Below, in pieces: positions 1 to 10,700 of a stretch of DNA of 64,000 nt. Position numbers and translations under genes: made by a program. Origin of the DNA: Aphrophora alni. Lineage: Eukaryota; Arthropoda; Insecta; Hemiptera; Aphrophoridae. The notes below the pieces were generated by a model. That model worked only from the letters and a program-made list of their open reading frames with translations. It was not told the DNA's origin and did no database searches. The stretch is taken from NCBI GenBank assembly GCA_963513935.1, contig OY740766.1:7037000-7100999 (forward strand). The letters run 5' to 3'. Position 1 is the first letter of the stretch. Each line of letters opens with the position of its first letter.

Positions 1-1010
1 AAGAAAATAAGTCAAGCCCTTTGGGCTGTAGAGTTGATTAAAGATTTACAACATATACCAAAGCTTGGACAATTTTACCTACTTTTTTTTTAGAAATATT
101 TGAATGTAAAAAATGTTTCATTTTAAATGTGTATCACATCTCAAATGCGGTAACATAAGGTTCTAATCATTTGTAGTTGAATATAAAAAAAATATCTGAT
201 TTTACTAATAATAATATTTTTTATGTCCTTGATTTTATCAAACAATGACCAACATATTTTCATAGTCTGGACTACAATGTAACATTTTAAAATTATTTAC
301 TTAACAAGATACATTTTTACAAATCACAAAAACACATTTTATAATTTCATTCTTTGGTATTAAAGTATCTCCTTTTCCTACAAGGCAGTGGTAGGCATTA
401 TCTACTCACTACTCAGTAAGTTCTATATAACTTAAAAACAATACATATAAATAATATTTAAATGTAACAGCTGCTGTTTCTTATCAATACCATGATGGGC
501 GGAGTTAGTTAATATACTGATAAGTGGGCAAGAAGGGATGTGTTACAACAAAATACAGGATTTGCAATTGATGGCTATTAACTTGAAATAAATAAACAGC
601 CTCCAAATAAGACTTAATTAATCAAATATGAGTAATTTTAATTACTGCCATGTACTAAATACATTTCAACTTTAAATAGATTCAGTTTACCAAGTGGGTG
701 TTGAATATAATAAGCAAAAGGTTTTCTCTCTGCCTAGTATAAAAGCAACTAAAAATGCAATTTTGTGTTTCTTCACAAATGTCAAACAATAAATATTGTT
801 GTACAATTTATTTAATTATTGATACTAAAACTAAACTAATTTTTGTGGTACAACAGCTCATAAAGAGCTTAGACCTGCTAGATGGCAATAATGTATGATT
901 ATCACAAAAATATTCTCATTGCCATTATTCTAGTATTCCAACAGAATGTGTTACCAATTGTAGATTATCAATTTTTCTCGCTATACTGGGTAAATCTTGT
1001 AAATGTTTGT

Positions 1011-1071
1011 GCCTCCAAGGGATTTAACCCATTGTGAAGTATGAGCCCTAATCACTATACCAGCTGGGGGC
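1011..1071 (-). pseudogene. tRNA-like relic (tRNA pseudogene or SINE head)
   Basis: On the minus strand GCCCCCA at the 5' end pairs with TGGAGGC at the 3' end (6 of 7 pairs), like an acceptor stem. Between them lie an A-box-like TGGTATAGTGATTAGGGC, a CTTCAC segment resembling a Val-tRNA anticodon loop, and a B-box-like GGGTTAAATCCC. At 61 bp it is shorter than a functional tRNA and the variable region is missing, so it is a relic. Confidence 0.5.
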
Positions 1072-1122
1072 TATAATTATTCACACACTTAATCTATAGT
1101 TTACGCTCTTATCGGTAATTCT

Positions 1123-1128
1123 TTTATT
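1123..1128 (-). terminator. Candidate poly(A) signal of the serpin
   Basis: AATAAA on the minus strand, about 180 nt downstream of the serpin stop codon and the first hexamer at a plausible distance. This would give a short 3' UTR. Confidence 0.45.
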
Positions 1129-1306
1129 TATGCTTTCAAGATTTCCAGTTTTCCATTAATTGAATTAAATTACAGAAACTAAAAGGATTCCCTTAGCACT
1201 AACATAACTCTGCCCATACATAATTAAATATATAACATTTAAATATATAAATATATTAATCACTAAACAATATATCACAAAAGTTAAGCAATTGCACACA
1301 ATCTTC

Positions 1307-1928
1307 TTATGTATGCTTCTGATGTGAGTGATCGTGACTTGACGAATGCAAATGGGCTTTTGGTTTTGTAACTGTACCCCAGAAAAGAATTACACCAGTT
1401 TCATTATGACGAATAAAGAAAAGAAAAGGCCTATCAACTTTAACAACAGGTGTCGTTCCATCTCTGTAAATATTAATTGCTGTTGCAGCAGCAGCTATTG
1501 TTCCAGTCTCTGTAACTTCGATTTCCACTTTGTGAATCGCTTCATTAGCAAACACATCATCAGCAATACCACTCAGGTTAGATAGTTCAGGTCTGAATAA
1601 GGTTTTCACTCCGAGTTCTTCCAATGGTTGTCGTAAACTTATCGTACTTTCCAGTTTCATTCTTGGTACAAAATATATAACTGGAGTGACTATCGCAGAG
1701 CTAACGAGTTCTTCCATATCTGTAACTGTTAGATTGTTGATGAAGCCTCGGATGTTTTCGTCAGGTATAATTATATACATCGTTACTACATTTCCTTTGT
1801 ATGGGAGACCTATGATTGTGCATTTTCTGTTTTGATCAACAAAGTATGGGATTTCTGCATTGTTCACCATTGTAGGTACATCGATTGTTTGTTCATGACC
1901 ATTGTAAACTCCAATGTGAAATGGTTTC
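1307..1928 (-). CDS. Serpin coding exon 4 (breach, reactive loop, C-terminus)
   Basis: 622 nt, acceptor TATTCTTAG|GAAACCATT, stop TAA at 1309-1307. Encodes residues 240-446: the central sheet, VPRMKLEST, the hinge and reactive-centre loop (382-405), RPFLFFI and the His-rich tail. The frame is open a short way upstream through the acceptor, so the true exon begins at 1928 rather than at the in-frame ATG at 1957. Confidence 0.94.
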
Positions 1929-3002
1929 CTAAGAATAGACAGAAAATGTAAAACCATTATTTATCTCTAAGAAACTTTTTGGAATAGTGTTATGAAATTC
2001 AACACACTAATAATATAAGAGAAACATTTGTTTGAATGCTTTAAACAAAATAACTTACTTTTGAAGCCTATTCAATATTTTACATATTATAAATATGTAT
2101 ATGTAACATATATTTGTTGATACCTATGAATTAAATTATCATATGTATCATAATAAATTTGATAATAATTGCTATATGATGATATGATAATTGATAAATA
2201 TGATAATAAATATGAAATTTCTGAAATATAAGTATTGGTTTCTGGTAGTTGCAATTCTTGTTTATTATAACATTAGTAAATGTTAAGGGTGGTAAAACTA
2301 ATCACTGCACAACATAACGCAAATCCCTAAAAACAAATAAAGGTATTTGTTCATTATATGACGCCTCCCTCCTATTTTTACATCGAACAGGATCTAATTA
2401 AAATAATGCATTTTCTAAAAATTTATTAGAACCAAAATTTATTACCTTATTTTGTAAACCCATGTTGGTTTTGAATTGTATAATTTCATGACTCTATCTC
2501 AATATATTATAACATAACCTGACATAACTTAACCTATTTACAGAATATTTGTAAACTATTATTATGATTTTTTCCTTATTGGTCGCTACCACCAATTTTG
2601 AGTTCTCAAAAATTACTAAAATGGCTAAATTATACCTACATATCAAATTTTATTAAAAACAGTCTACAGGTTTAGCCTGCAAACAAGTACTGTACATACA
2701 AACGGACAGACACCATTCCAAAAACTACTTTTTTTAATTCAGACCTCAAAACAGGCTTATCTGCAAAAAAATAATGAGTTTGATGCATCAAACAACTTTT
2801 TCTATTCTACGTATATGTGAGAAAATAATACTGTATATTAAAATCATACTAACTGCCAAAGTTTTCAGGTTGGGTATTCTATAAAATTACTAAAAAACTG
2901 TTTATTATTATTATTTATTTCTATAAAGAAATTTGAACTAAATTTGTTTAACTCTTGTCGGTGCTATTCTATGCAGCCATATGCCAAGTTGTTTTTAAAT
3001 AC

Positions 3003-3045
<43 letters not shown>

Positions 3046-6000
3046 AAAACAAACAATAGGTCTACTTACATTTTAGTTATATTTTCTGGGTAAAACGGAT
3101 GTTCCCATGCTCCATTGAAGTAAATAGCATTTGCAATTATGACTTTAGTCAGATGAGAAGGTGCCATGTGAAATAAATCCTTTATATGACCTTCAGTTTT
3201 GTTCTCTACCCAACTGAAACAAAAAACAAAAATAAGTTTTAATGTGTCACACATTGTCACAATATATTTAATTAACATTGCCATGAAGTGTAAAAGATAT
3301 TTTTATGGCACTGAAAGTGTGAGAAAGTGTTTATTTCACAATTGAACGATAATTACACAGGCCTAAATCAGAATGAATTCATTCTGTCCATTTTCAGGCC
3401 AAAGTAAAAAATAAAATAATTGTATACGGTATATTTCAATTAACAATGATTAAAAACATTAATAGTTTTTGCCTCACCAGCTAATATTTTTACAGTAAAA
3501 AAATTAATGGCACCAAAACTCATTAACTCACACACAAAAACAAAAACATGTTTAGATACTTGGTCGAATTGAATGCTACTACATTTTAAAATCAAGCCCC
3601 CATTTGCTACTCAACAACTTATAATAGTCTAGTGTTTCAATAAAAATTTGTTTAGTATTTAGTAGTGTGGGATATTATCATTTTACAAAAGAAATCTCCA
3701 CTCGCTTCATTCGTGTTATGGCTTAGGTAAAATGTGTAAACTTCTAGCCATAGCTTCAAGGTGATTTAAACATAATAAATTTTCATTTCTGCCAGTCAAG
3801 GATAATTTTAGTTTTTTGCTGCTCTTGACTGTAATTTTGAAATTTGATGCGCTGGTTTTTGGTATAAGTCTAACAATTTCACCAAAATTTGATAAAAATC
3901 AGTAAAGACAATGTCTCACTGTTATCCTTGAAGATGATGCCCATGTTTGACATTATTTTGGTCAAAATTGTTTCAGCTGAGAAATCAATATAGAAAGATA
4001 TACAGATAACCATTGTAAAGACAACCTTTCTTGGCTTTTGGCAGATTCAAAACTGATATACAGCAAAAAAGTTAACTACTATTTATTCTCCATTGCAATA
4101 ATTTATCTTCAATATATAAATAAATAGAAAAATAAATATATATATATATATATATATCGACTTAATTCTATGAATAGTATAAACTCTTACTGGTTTATTT
4201 GATGACGAGCTTTTTCAGAATTGTGCTGGAAATCTAACTGTATTACTTCACTCTTGTATGCTTGTCTTGAAATATTAATAAAATGTTCTTTAACTTTAAA
4301 AGTACGTTCTACAAACACTGCACTTGCAATCGATACTTCCAATCCTATGTGCATTTCAGGTTGTGCTCGTAGATGATTTATTAATTCACCTAACTCCTCG
4401 TGCACTAGATTAGTCCTGAAATGTTAATAAAAACCATTTACTTCACTTAGAACAAGAAACATTTAAATTAAACGATAAAAAGGATAAAAGTAATATGTAC
4501 AGTGATTTGCAATTTTATCAAAATATAATATAAGATATAATAGGCAGAAATTTGTTCTTAAACATTCAAACTATTGTTTTAAAAAACATAAATATTAATT
4601 GTCAATATTACTTAATGAACAGGATGAAATTATTACTTTAAGCTGAAGTAGTTGAAAGCAGCCCATTATTATAATGATTTTTTGATAGATACAAATTATT
4701 AATTTGAATTTTCATCAAAATTTTTTAAACAAAAATTAAGTTTGCCAGAAGTGCTGAAGTGAATGCAAGCAATTTTCTAGGTATTGTAATGTGGAGTGTC
4801 ACATCCTTTTGTTGCTTTATCCCTGAAGTAGATAGGACCCTTAGGGAAATTTCAATCACCAAATGAAAGAAAACAAAACTTTCTACAATCAAAAATTTAT
4901 TATTAACAATATGTTACAATACGACTTTATAAGTCATCACTTTTATAAGTTTACATTTTGGAATTGTTCAAAATTTGTGTATATGAAAACAAGTAAAGAT
5001 GACTACCTAGTCACTGAAACATGGTCTTTTAATGACAATTTTTTTTGTAAAATATACATGATTTTATCAAGTGTGACTATAGTCGGTACTCGGTGAAATT
5101 ACAAGATAAGGTAAAACAAAGTGCCTCATCATTTTTGTTTTGCCATATACATGATTCTTTTTTGGTGACAATTTATCAAAATTTTTAATTTAGAAAATAT
5201 GCCGTGGAGCCTATAAAAGTGGAAGTTTAAGGCATATTTGAAGTCGAAAAGTTTGTGTTCTTGAGAAATGTTGTAGGCCAAAGGGGAGATACAGAGGTGG
5301 ACACGAGATGCAAAATTGGTAAAGTGTATGATGGATTTAACAGCCTGAAGAAGAAAAAACATAGTATATACCCCAAAAAATCTTTCGGAGGGAAGTAAGA
5401 TGAGGATTTCCAACTCTGATGTGATAATACACAATCAGAAGCAAAGAGCTATGGAAGGACAAAGCAAGAACCCACAAAGGTTCAATGAGAAGAAGGAAGT
5501 GGGGATGGTTTGGGAATATCTTGAAGAAAGGAGAAGGAGACATTGCCAGAGAAGCATTTGAGTGGAATTCTACAGGTAACAGGAGGGTTGGGAGCCCTAG
5601 AAATACACATAGAAAAATCCTAGGAGAGAAAATGAGATATACTAGGGAGACCTTTTTTTAAATAGCGTAAAATCACTCTACTACGTTAGGCTTGAAACAT
5701 GTATAAAATGTTTCTAACCCCTAGACTTCAACAGAATCAGGGTTAGAAGAGAAGAATAATTGGTCTACAAAGACCTGATAGGAAACACCCTTACCTGCTA
5801 TAAGTGAACTCTTGTGGGTTGGCAAGATATGGGATAAGATAAAAAGAGTGGTTGCTAATCAGGTGTGGTGAAGGTAGAGGCTCTATGTTCCAGGTGAAAT
5901 GATATGAATTAAGTAAAAATACAGTATCCAAGATTAAGAAATGTAAAATGATTAAAGAATCATCATAGGATTATTACACATAGGAGTAAATTGAATGTTT

Positions 6001-9000
6001 CCAGTTCAATGTATATATTGGAAAATGTTCTAACTGTCATAATTTTTATCATATTTTATTGGAACTTTGAATATATAGCATAGATGACGGAATCTAACCC
6101 AGATTTTTAATATGTTGTATAAGTTTATTAAATATATAAATATTAGTTAATTTTAAACAGTTTTACAATATCTTTTTGTGGTCTTATAATAGTGTATAGC
6201 TCATGGTATTTAGATTTAATATCTGTGATAAAAAACATTAACATTTGTTTTTTTATTATACAAAATTAAAAAGCTATTGTGTAAAACACAATTTGTTAAC
6301 GATGTAACATCAAAATAGAATAACTTTAGTAGACAAAATTCCATAATAAATAATTATGGTCATGGAAATGCAGACACATGAGACTTTGTTAAATTTGTAT
6401 TTATATATGTCTTGTAAGCAATAAAAAGTTATGAATATGTCAATAATATTAAAAGGATTTAAAAAGATATAGAAAACAACAATAAATTAATAAACAAACT
6501 ATATAAAAATACTAAAATAGTAAAACAAATCTATGACTAGTCTGCACCCACATCACAACAGAATTAATTCAAACAACAATGTTTATTCCAACTCATATAA
6601 TTCTCTACAAAATAGCAAAATCCACATATTAAAACTTATTTTAGGCTATTCTCAAATAGTTTAAATTAGTTTCTGCGAGTTCATTTAATAGTGTTACGAG
6701 GTAAGTCCAGAAAGTAAGTTCTGTTTAGTAATAACAACAAAACTTGTATAAATACAGAAAAAGTATTTATTATAAAAAACCAACAAACCTTAAACTATTT
6801 ATCTACACAGCCCCAACCATTTTGTAAGCACTTATCATAGCGTGATACAAGTTTTTGTATGCCTTCTTCATAGAACGTTTATACTTGTGGTGTCAACCAT
6901 GTGGTAACATGCATGTTCTTTGAGCTTGTCATCATTTTTGAAGTTTTGAACACAAGGAATGATTTAGGATTCAAAAGGAGATGTTAGTTGCTAGGGGCGA
7001 TGTGAGGGCTATACGAAGGATGGTCAAACTGGTCCCAGCTAAAGTCCTATAAGAGTTGTTGTGTCACGATCGCAGTATCAGGTCGAGCATTGTCATGAAT
7101 TAAAACAATACTGTTTGTGAGAATTTCTAAGTGTTTATTCTGCATTGCATGATGTATTTTCCTAATTGTCCTAAACATTATTTGTATTGTGTTTTACATT
7201 GTGGTAAGAATACACCATTAGAATGCCCTGTGCCTGTCCCAAAACACTGTGTACATGATTTTTTGAGTTGTCAAGATTTGTTTGTCTTTAGTTTTTTCTG
7301 GTGACAAAGTTTACCTCCATTCCATCAATTGTCATTTTGATTGAGGGGTTTCATACGCAATCCAGTCTCATCCACTGTCTCTATCTGGTTTAGAAAGTCA
7401 TCACCGTCTTTGTCATAACGTTTCAAAAAGTCAAGTGCACTGCCCTAATGCTGTTTTTTGTGATGCTTTGTAAGAGTTCTTAGCTCTCAACGAGCACAAA
7501 GTTTTCGAAAAAGCAGTTTTACAGAAACAATTTCATGAAGAAGTGATCTTGAAATTTGCAGAAATTCTACAGAAAGAGCAGAAATTGTAAACTTACAGTT
7601 TTTCGTAATATTTTATTGAACTGCATAAACTAATTCATCACTAATCAAAGATGGACCTCTACATTGTTTGTCATCATGGACTTGATCATGTCCTTCAATA
7701 AACTGTCATACCCATCTCCTTACCCTATTAAATCACTCATCGCATTTTCTCCCTAAACCTAGCAGATCAGTCGATGAAGGTCGACTGGTTTAGTGTTCAT
7801 CACATTCAGAAAACGAATTACAGAACTAATCTCACAAGCGACAAGATTTTCAATCTACTTCGTTATTCTTAACAAGCACTTCAAAGCTTAAACAACAAAC
7901 AGCGATGTCAAAATGGCATCACCTCCTTCTCCTAGACTCAGAGCATGGGCTGAACTGTAATCACAGTGTTCCTACGGCAAGAAATACAAATGAAACTTAC
8001 TTTCTGGACGTAGCTCGTACATCAGTTTGTTGTTCCAGCTGTTTGTATTTACTGAGTACCTGTTGACCCAAAGGTAAGTAGCTTTTAAATTGGAAACATA
8101 ATGTATATTATGTTTAGTATCTTATTCAGAGAGGTCTGATATTTTTGTATTTATTGTACTTGCAGTGTCAATCAATATTCGTACTAATTTTAAAAAAGAA
8201 TTATTATAATTAGTTTATGTTATGCTACAAGCAGTACTTTTTTGTAATATAAAGAGGCTTTCCATTTGTTGAACTGATAAATCACTTCATAATATGATTT
8301 CATAGTTCAAGGTTGTATAAACCCATGATAACCAAATTTTATTAACTTGGTCAAAGTTTAAGTATTCTTTAGTATGAAAATCCCAGAGCAAAATTTTGTG
8401 CACTGTCAACTAAGATTCGATCATACGCAAAGAAAAATAATCCGGAACAACTTTTAACTGATTCTATTTATAAAATTTATTACATAGGCTTATTTTAACA
8501 AATCGTCACAAAAGTTTATAAATGTAGTAAATTAAAATTAGTATTCTGTATTTTATTTGTATTTCAGTTGTATTATCTAGAGCAAGACTGAATATATTAA
8601 TACATACAGAAAAGAATCTTGTATTATAAAGTTATGAGTTAAGTACTTTGTTTCATAAATAAAACTAATTCTTTACGTAATTTATGACTAAATAATAAAA
8701 AAAGTTTTTCTTACCGTCCAGTCAAGTCAATACCAGTAGAAACACCAAGTAAGTTTGCAACTTCTTTGTATGTTACACCCTGAGCTCCAAGGAGCACTAA
8801 CCCAAGTGCACAAGCGATGCTGAGAGGGGAAAACACAATATTCTCTCCATGGCCAGATTTTAAAACTGCATTTTCCATTTCCAAAGATAACCTTCCTATA
8901 GCTCGTGAAATGAGTTTATCTGCTCTGGCTTTTGTAGGAGGATCCATTAAAGCACTCATTTCAAGGATGTTATCTCCAGAAAGATTCTGAGCCATAGAAT

Positions 9001-9064
9001 CACTTTCAAAAACTATCCTTGCTTCAACCACCACCAGAAACACCAGCACCCAATGCCAAATCAT
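1307..9064 (-). CDS. Secreted serpin, 4 coding exons, 446 aa
   Basis: A serine-protease-inhibitor-fold protein, expected in the haemolymph or extracellular space. Coding exons 9064-8715, 4415-4191, 3213-3070 and 1928-1307 join with GT-AG introns, all phase 2, into one 446-residue frame. Residues 1-15 form a signal peptide (MIWHWVLVFLVVVEA). The serpin core begins near residue 50. Signatures seen: VFSPLSIACALG (77-88), a serpin-type WVENKTEGHIKDL helix (193-205), NAIYFNGAW (220-228), VPRMKLEST (327-335), LEELGVKTLF (342-351), hinge GTIAAAAT (382-389) and the C-terminal RPFLFFI (406-412) and GVILFWGTV. The small-residue hinge is the kind found in inhibitory serpins. Anchoring from both the hinge and RPF places P1 at Asp396 and P1' at Gly397, with Arg at P2. 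The last residues are His-rich (about 432-445). Several N-glycosylation sequons are present (e.g. 164, 305, 415). Its target protease is not deducible; an Arg-directed trypsin-like protease is possible if cleavage shifts by one residue. Confidence 0.94.
1929..3069 (-). other. Serpin intron 3
   Basis: 1,141-bp GT-AG intron. It contains a degenerate piece of the dispersed repeat (about 2580-2790, with the TATCAAATTTTATTAAAA and CGGACAGACACCATTCC motifs seen in other copies) and a (TA)n microsatellite at about 3008-3042. Confidence 0.85.
3070..3213 (-). CDS. Serpin coding exon 3 (shutter / s3A region)
   Basis: 144 nt, acceptor TTTGTTTCAG|TTGGGTAG and donor ACTAAAAT|GTAAGT. Encodes residues 193-239, including WVENKTEGHIKDL and NAIYFNGAWEHPFYPENIT. 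The last is the conserved N-A-x-Y-F-x-G-x-W serpin signature. Confidence 0.93.
3214..4190 (-). other. Serpin intron 2
   Basis: 977-bp GT-AG intron with no coding signal. A (TA)n tract at about 4137-4157 lies within 60 bp of the exon 2 donor. The phrase CTCGCTTCATTCGTGTTATGG near 3700 recurs in altered form elsewhere in the window, so part of it is dispersed-repeat debris. Confidence 0.8.
4191..4415 (-). CDS. Serpin coding exon 2
   Basis: 225 nt, acceptor ATTTCAG|GACTAATC and donor AACCA|GTAAGAG. Encodes residues 118-191 (TNLVHEELGELINHL through KARHQIN). It completes Arg117 from exon 1 and leaves CA for His192. The content matches the serpin stretch ending in the conserved x-x-I-N-x-W-V motif, which the next exon completes. 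Confidence 0.92.
5270..5690 (+). pseudogene. LINE reverse-transcriptase C-terminal fragment, decayed
   Basis: Frames on the plus strand read pieces typical of the 3' end of non-LTR retrotransposon ORF2: DTRCKIGKVYDGFNSLKK near 5280-5345, then RRRKWGWFGNILKKGEG followed by DIAREAFEWNSTGNRRVG and SPRNTHRKI in a different frame near 5488-5610. This is the familiar R-R-R-K-W-x-W-x-G-x-x-L-(R/K)-K ... W-N-P-x-G-x-R-R-x-G-R-P-R-x-T tail. Frameshifts and stops show it is dead, and 5' truncation is usual for LINE copies. A related fragment lies at 25425-25625 on the minus strand. Confidence 0.7.
6697..8017 (-). mobile_element. Complete but inactivated mariner element
   Basis: A 1,321-bp element, the usual mariner size, flanked by TA on both sides (6695-6696 and 8018-8019). 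The terminal inverted repeats match at 22 of 24 positions (left CGAGGTAAGTCCAGAAAGTA, right CGAGCTACGTCCAGAAAGTA read inward). On the minus strand the transposase is recognisable but broken: HDNARPDTAIVTQQLL, a stop, then DQFDHPSYSPHIAPSN and a stop near 6975-7110, and later VSRYDKCLQNGWGCVDK near the C-terminus. The third catalytic Asp (normally in APSD) reads Asn, and several in-frame stops are present. It cannot encode a working transposase. Confidence 0.85.
8715..9064 (-). CDS. Serpin coding exon 1 (signal peptide and N-terminal core)
   Basis: 350 nt encoding residues 1-116 plus two bases of codon 117. The ATG at 9064-9062 directly precedes a hydrophobic signal peptide. The donor reads CTGGACG|GTAAGA. 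Upstream, TTCTTGTTCAG|GTTAAACAATG is a good acceptor ending at 9073, so this exon probably begins at 9072 with eight non-coding bases and is preceded by a 5' UTR exon. Confidence 0.92.
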
Positions 9065-9177
9065 TGTTTAACCTGAACAAGAAGAAATATGCATAAGACA
9101 GTTATTTTGTAAATTAAATGGTATCAAGAATAAAATATTTAAAGTTCTTTGGATTATTCCCATCAATATTTCAATTG

Positions 9178-9535
9178 TTATAGACCTTTGCATGGTTATT
9201 GTCATATAATTCTGCATGGTTATTACCATAGATCTCTGATTAGTTATTGATATGGAACTTTGCATGGTTATTGCTATAGACCTCTGCATAGTTATTGCTA
9301 TAGGCCTCTGCACTCATATGCTATAGACCACTGCACGGATACTGCTATAGACCTCTGCATGGTTATTACCATAGATCTCTGATTAGTTATTGTTATGGAA
9401 CTTTGCATGGTTATTGCTATAGACCTCTGCATGGTTATATTGTTATAGGCCTCTGCACTCATATGCTATAGACCACTGCACGGATACTGCTATAGACCTC
9501 TGCATGGTTATTGCCATAGATCTCTGAACAGTTTT
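9178..9535. repeat. Minisatellite with units of about 24-30 bp
   Basis: Variants of CTCTGCATGGTTATTGCTATAG repeat about 13 times. A larger unit of about 145 bp is also repeated: the GCACTCATATGCTATAGACC segment occurs at 9310 and again at 9455, followed by nearly identical sequence. It starts about 100 bp upstream of the serpin ATG, inside the proposed 5' intron. Confidence 0.85.
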
Positions 9536-10184
9536 GCAGAGGAATAATAGCCATAACCATAATAATAATTCATCTGTAGCAGAGAAATAATTAATCAGAG
9601 AGTTAAGAAATTAAGAAATAGTGGAGATTTGAACCATACCAGTGAACTGAATAATATTCTTAATCATAAAACTATTTTCAATTCTTAAACCCAGTACTTA
9701 TTTTGAACTATTACAGTGCTAGGTTGGGTAGATACTGTGATGGCAGACATCAACATTTGTTTATAGTATTAAAATTAGGTAACATAAATACCAAGAGGTT
9801 ATCTAAAGTCCCAAAATCTAAATCATCATATCTGTTTGTTATAAATTAGGTTAAAAATAGTTTAAATGTCAAAGGTTTTCTAAGATAAAACCGGCTTGTA
9901 TCTTTTTGTTATGGTTTCAATAAACATTGCAAAAATATTGCAACAATATTCACAAATTCCTTTAAAATAAAGAAATACAAAAAAGAAAAAAATAGGCTAT
10001 ATATAAATATTTATTATACTAACTTGTACCTGGAGAAAGAAAAGTTCTTTTTTTAGAGTTATGAGACCCCCTCCCCCATATATTTCTTCTGGGTTATTCA
10101 ACAGAAGAATAATAGAAAAAATAATAATCTATTGAAAATATTAAAACGAATTTTGTTATAAAATATATAAAAATAGATACTAAG

Positions 10185-10700
10185 CTTACTTTACTTGTGT
10201 CATAGATTCTAAGTGTAAATTATTATACTTGATTATCTATTAATCAGTTTTTAATGCCAGTGTTCAAGTTTCAATCCCTTTTCTCCAATTTAATTATTCC
10301 GGAATCATAATTTTCTTTTACTTGTGGTTACACACAATAGTTTGGGCCATTAATCTTGACATTTTATAAAAATTTAATTGAAATAGCCGATTTTTAGTAA
10401 ATTGATCTTTTATAAATAGCTCCATAGATAGTTTAGTTTTTTTAGGGGAGAGAAGTGACCAAAAAGACTTGTTTGAATCCTTAGGTGCTATATATATATG
10501 ATTGCAATTTTTCTTTTTTATCTCACTCTCTCCCTCCCCTCCTCCAAATTTTTATTTATTATAAATATGTCAAACACTCATTTTGGCGAAATACGACCAA
10601 AATATGTACATATACCAAATTTGTTCTTAAGTTTGGGCTGTAGAACACAGCTAGTAGTAGATTGCAGGCAAACATAATTCTAAAATCCAGTTTTTTTTTA
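10185..10700 (+). repeat. Dispersed repeat family A, degenerate copy
   Basis: Same block order as the copies at 45690, 50100, 51215 and so on: ACTTTACTTGTGTCATAGA, then GTTTGGGCCATTAATCTTG, ACATTTTATAAAAATTTAAT, AGCCGATTTTTAG, and near the end AAGTTTGGGCTGTAGAACAC. Non-coding. Confidence 0.6.

Larger units (their letters stand above)
1..1306. other. 3' flank of the serpin, no gene seen
   Basis: AT-rich sequence without coding features. It holds the tRNA-like relic and the candidate poly(A) signal listed separately. Nothing else is recognised. Confidence 0.6.
4416..8714 (-). other. Serpin intron 1
   Basis: 4,299-bp GT-AG intron. It carries a LINE 3' fragment on the opposite strand (about 5270-5690) and a 1,321-bp dead mariner (6697-8017). 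The remaining AT-rich sequence shows nothing recognisable. Confidence 0.85.

Noticed and set aside
5129..5543. Two minus-strand frames of 101 and 68 codons
   Set aside because: Antisense shadows of the plus-strand LINE fragment.
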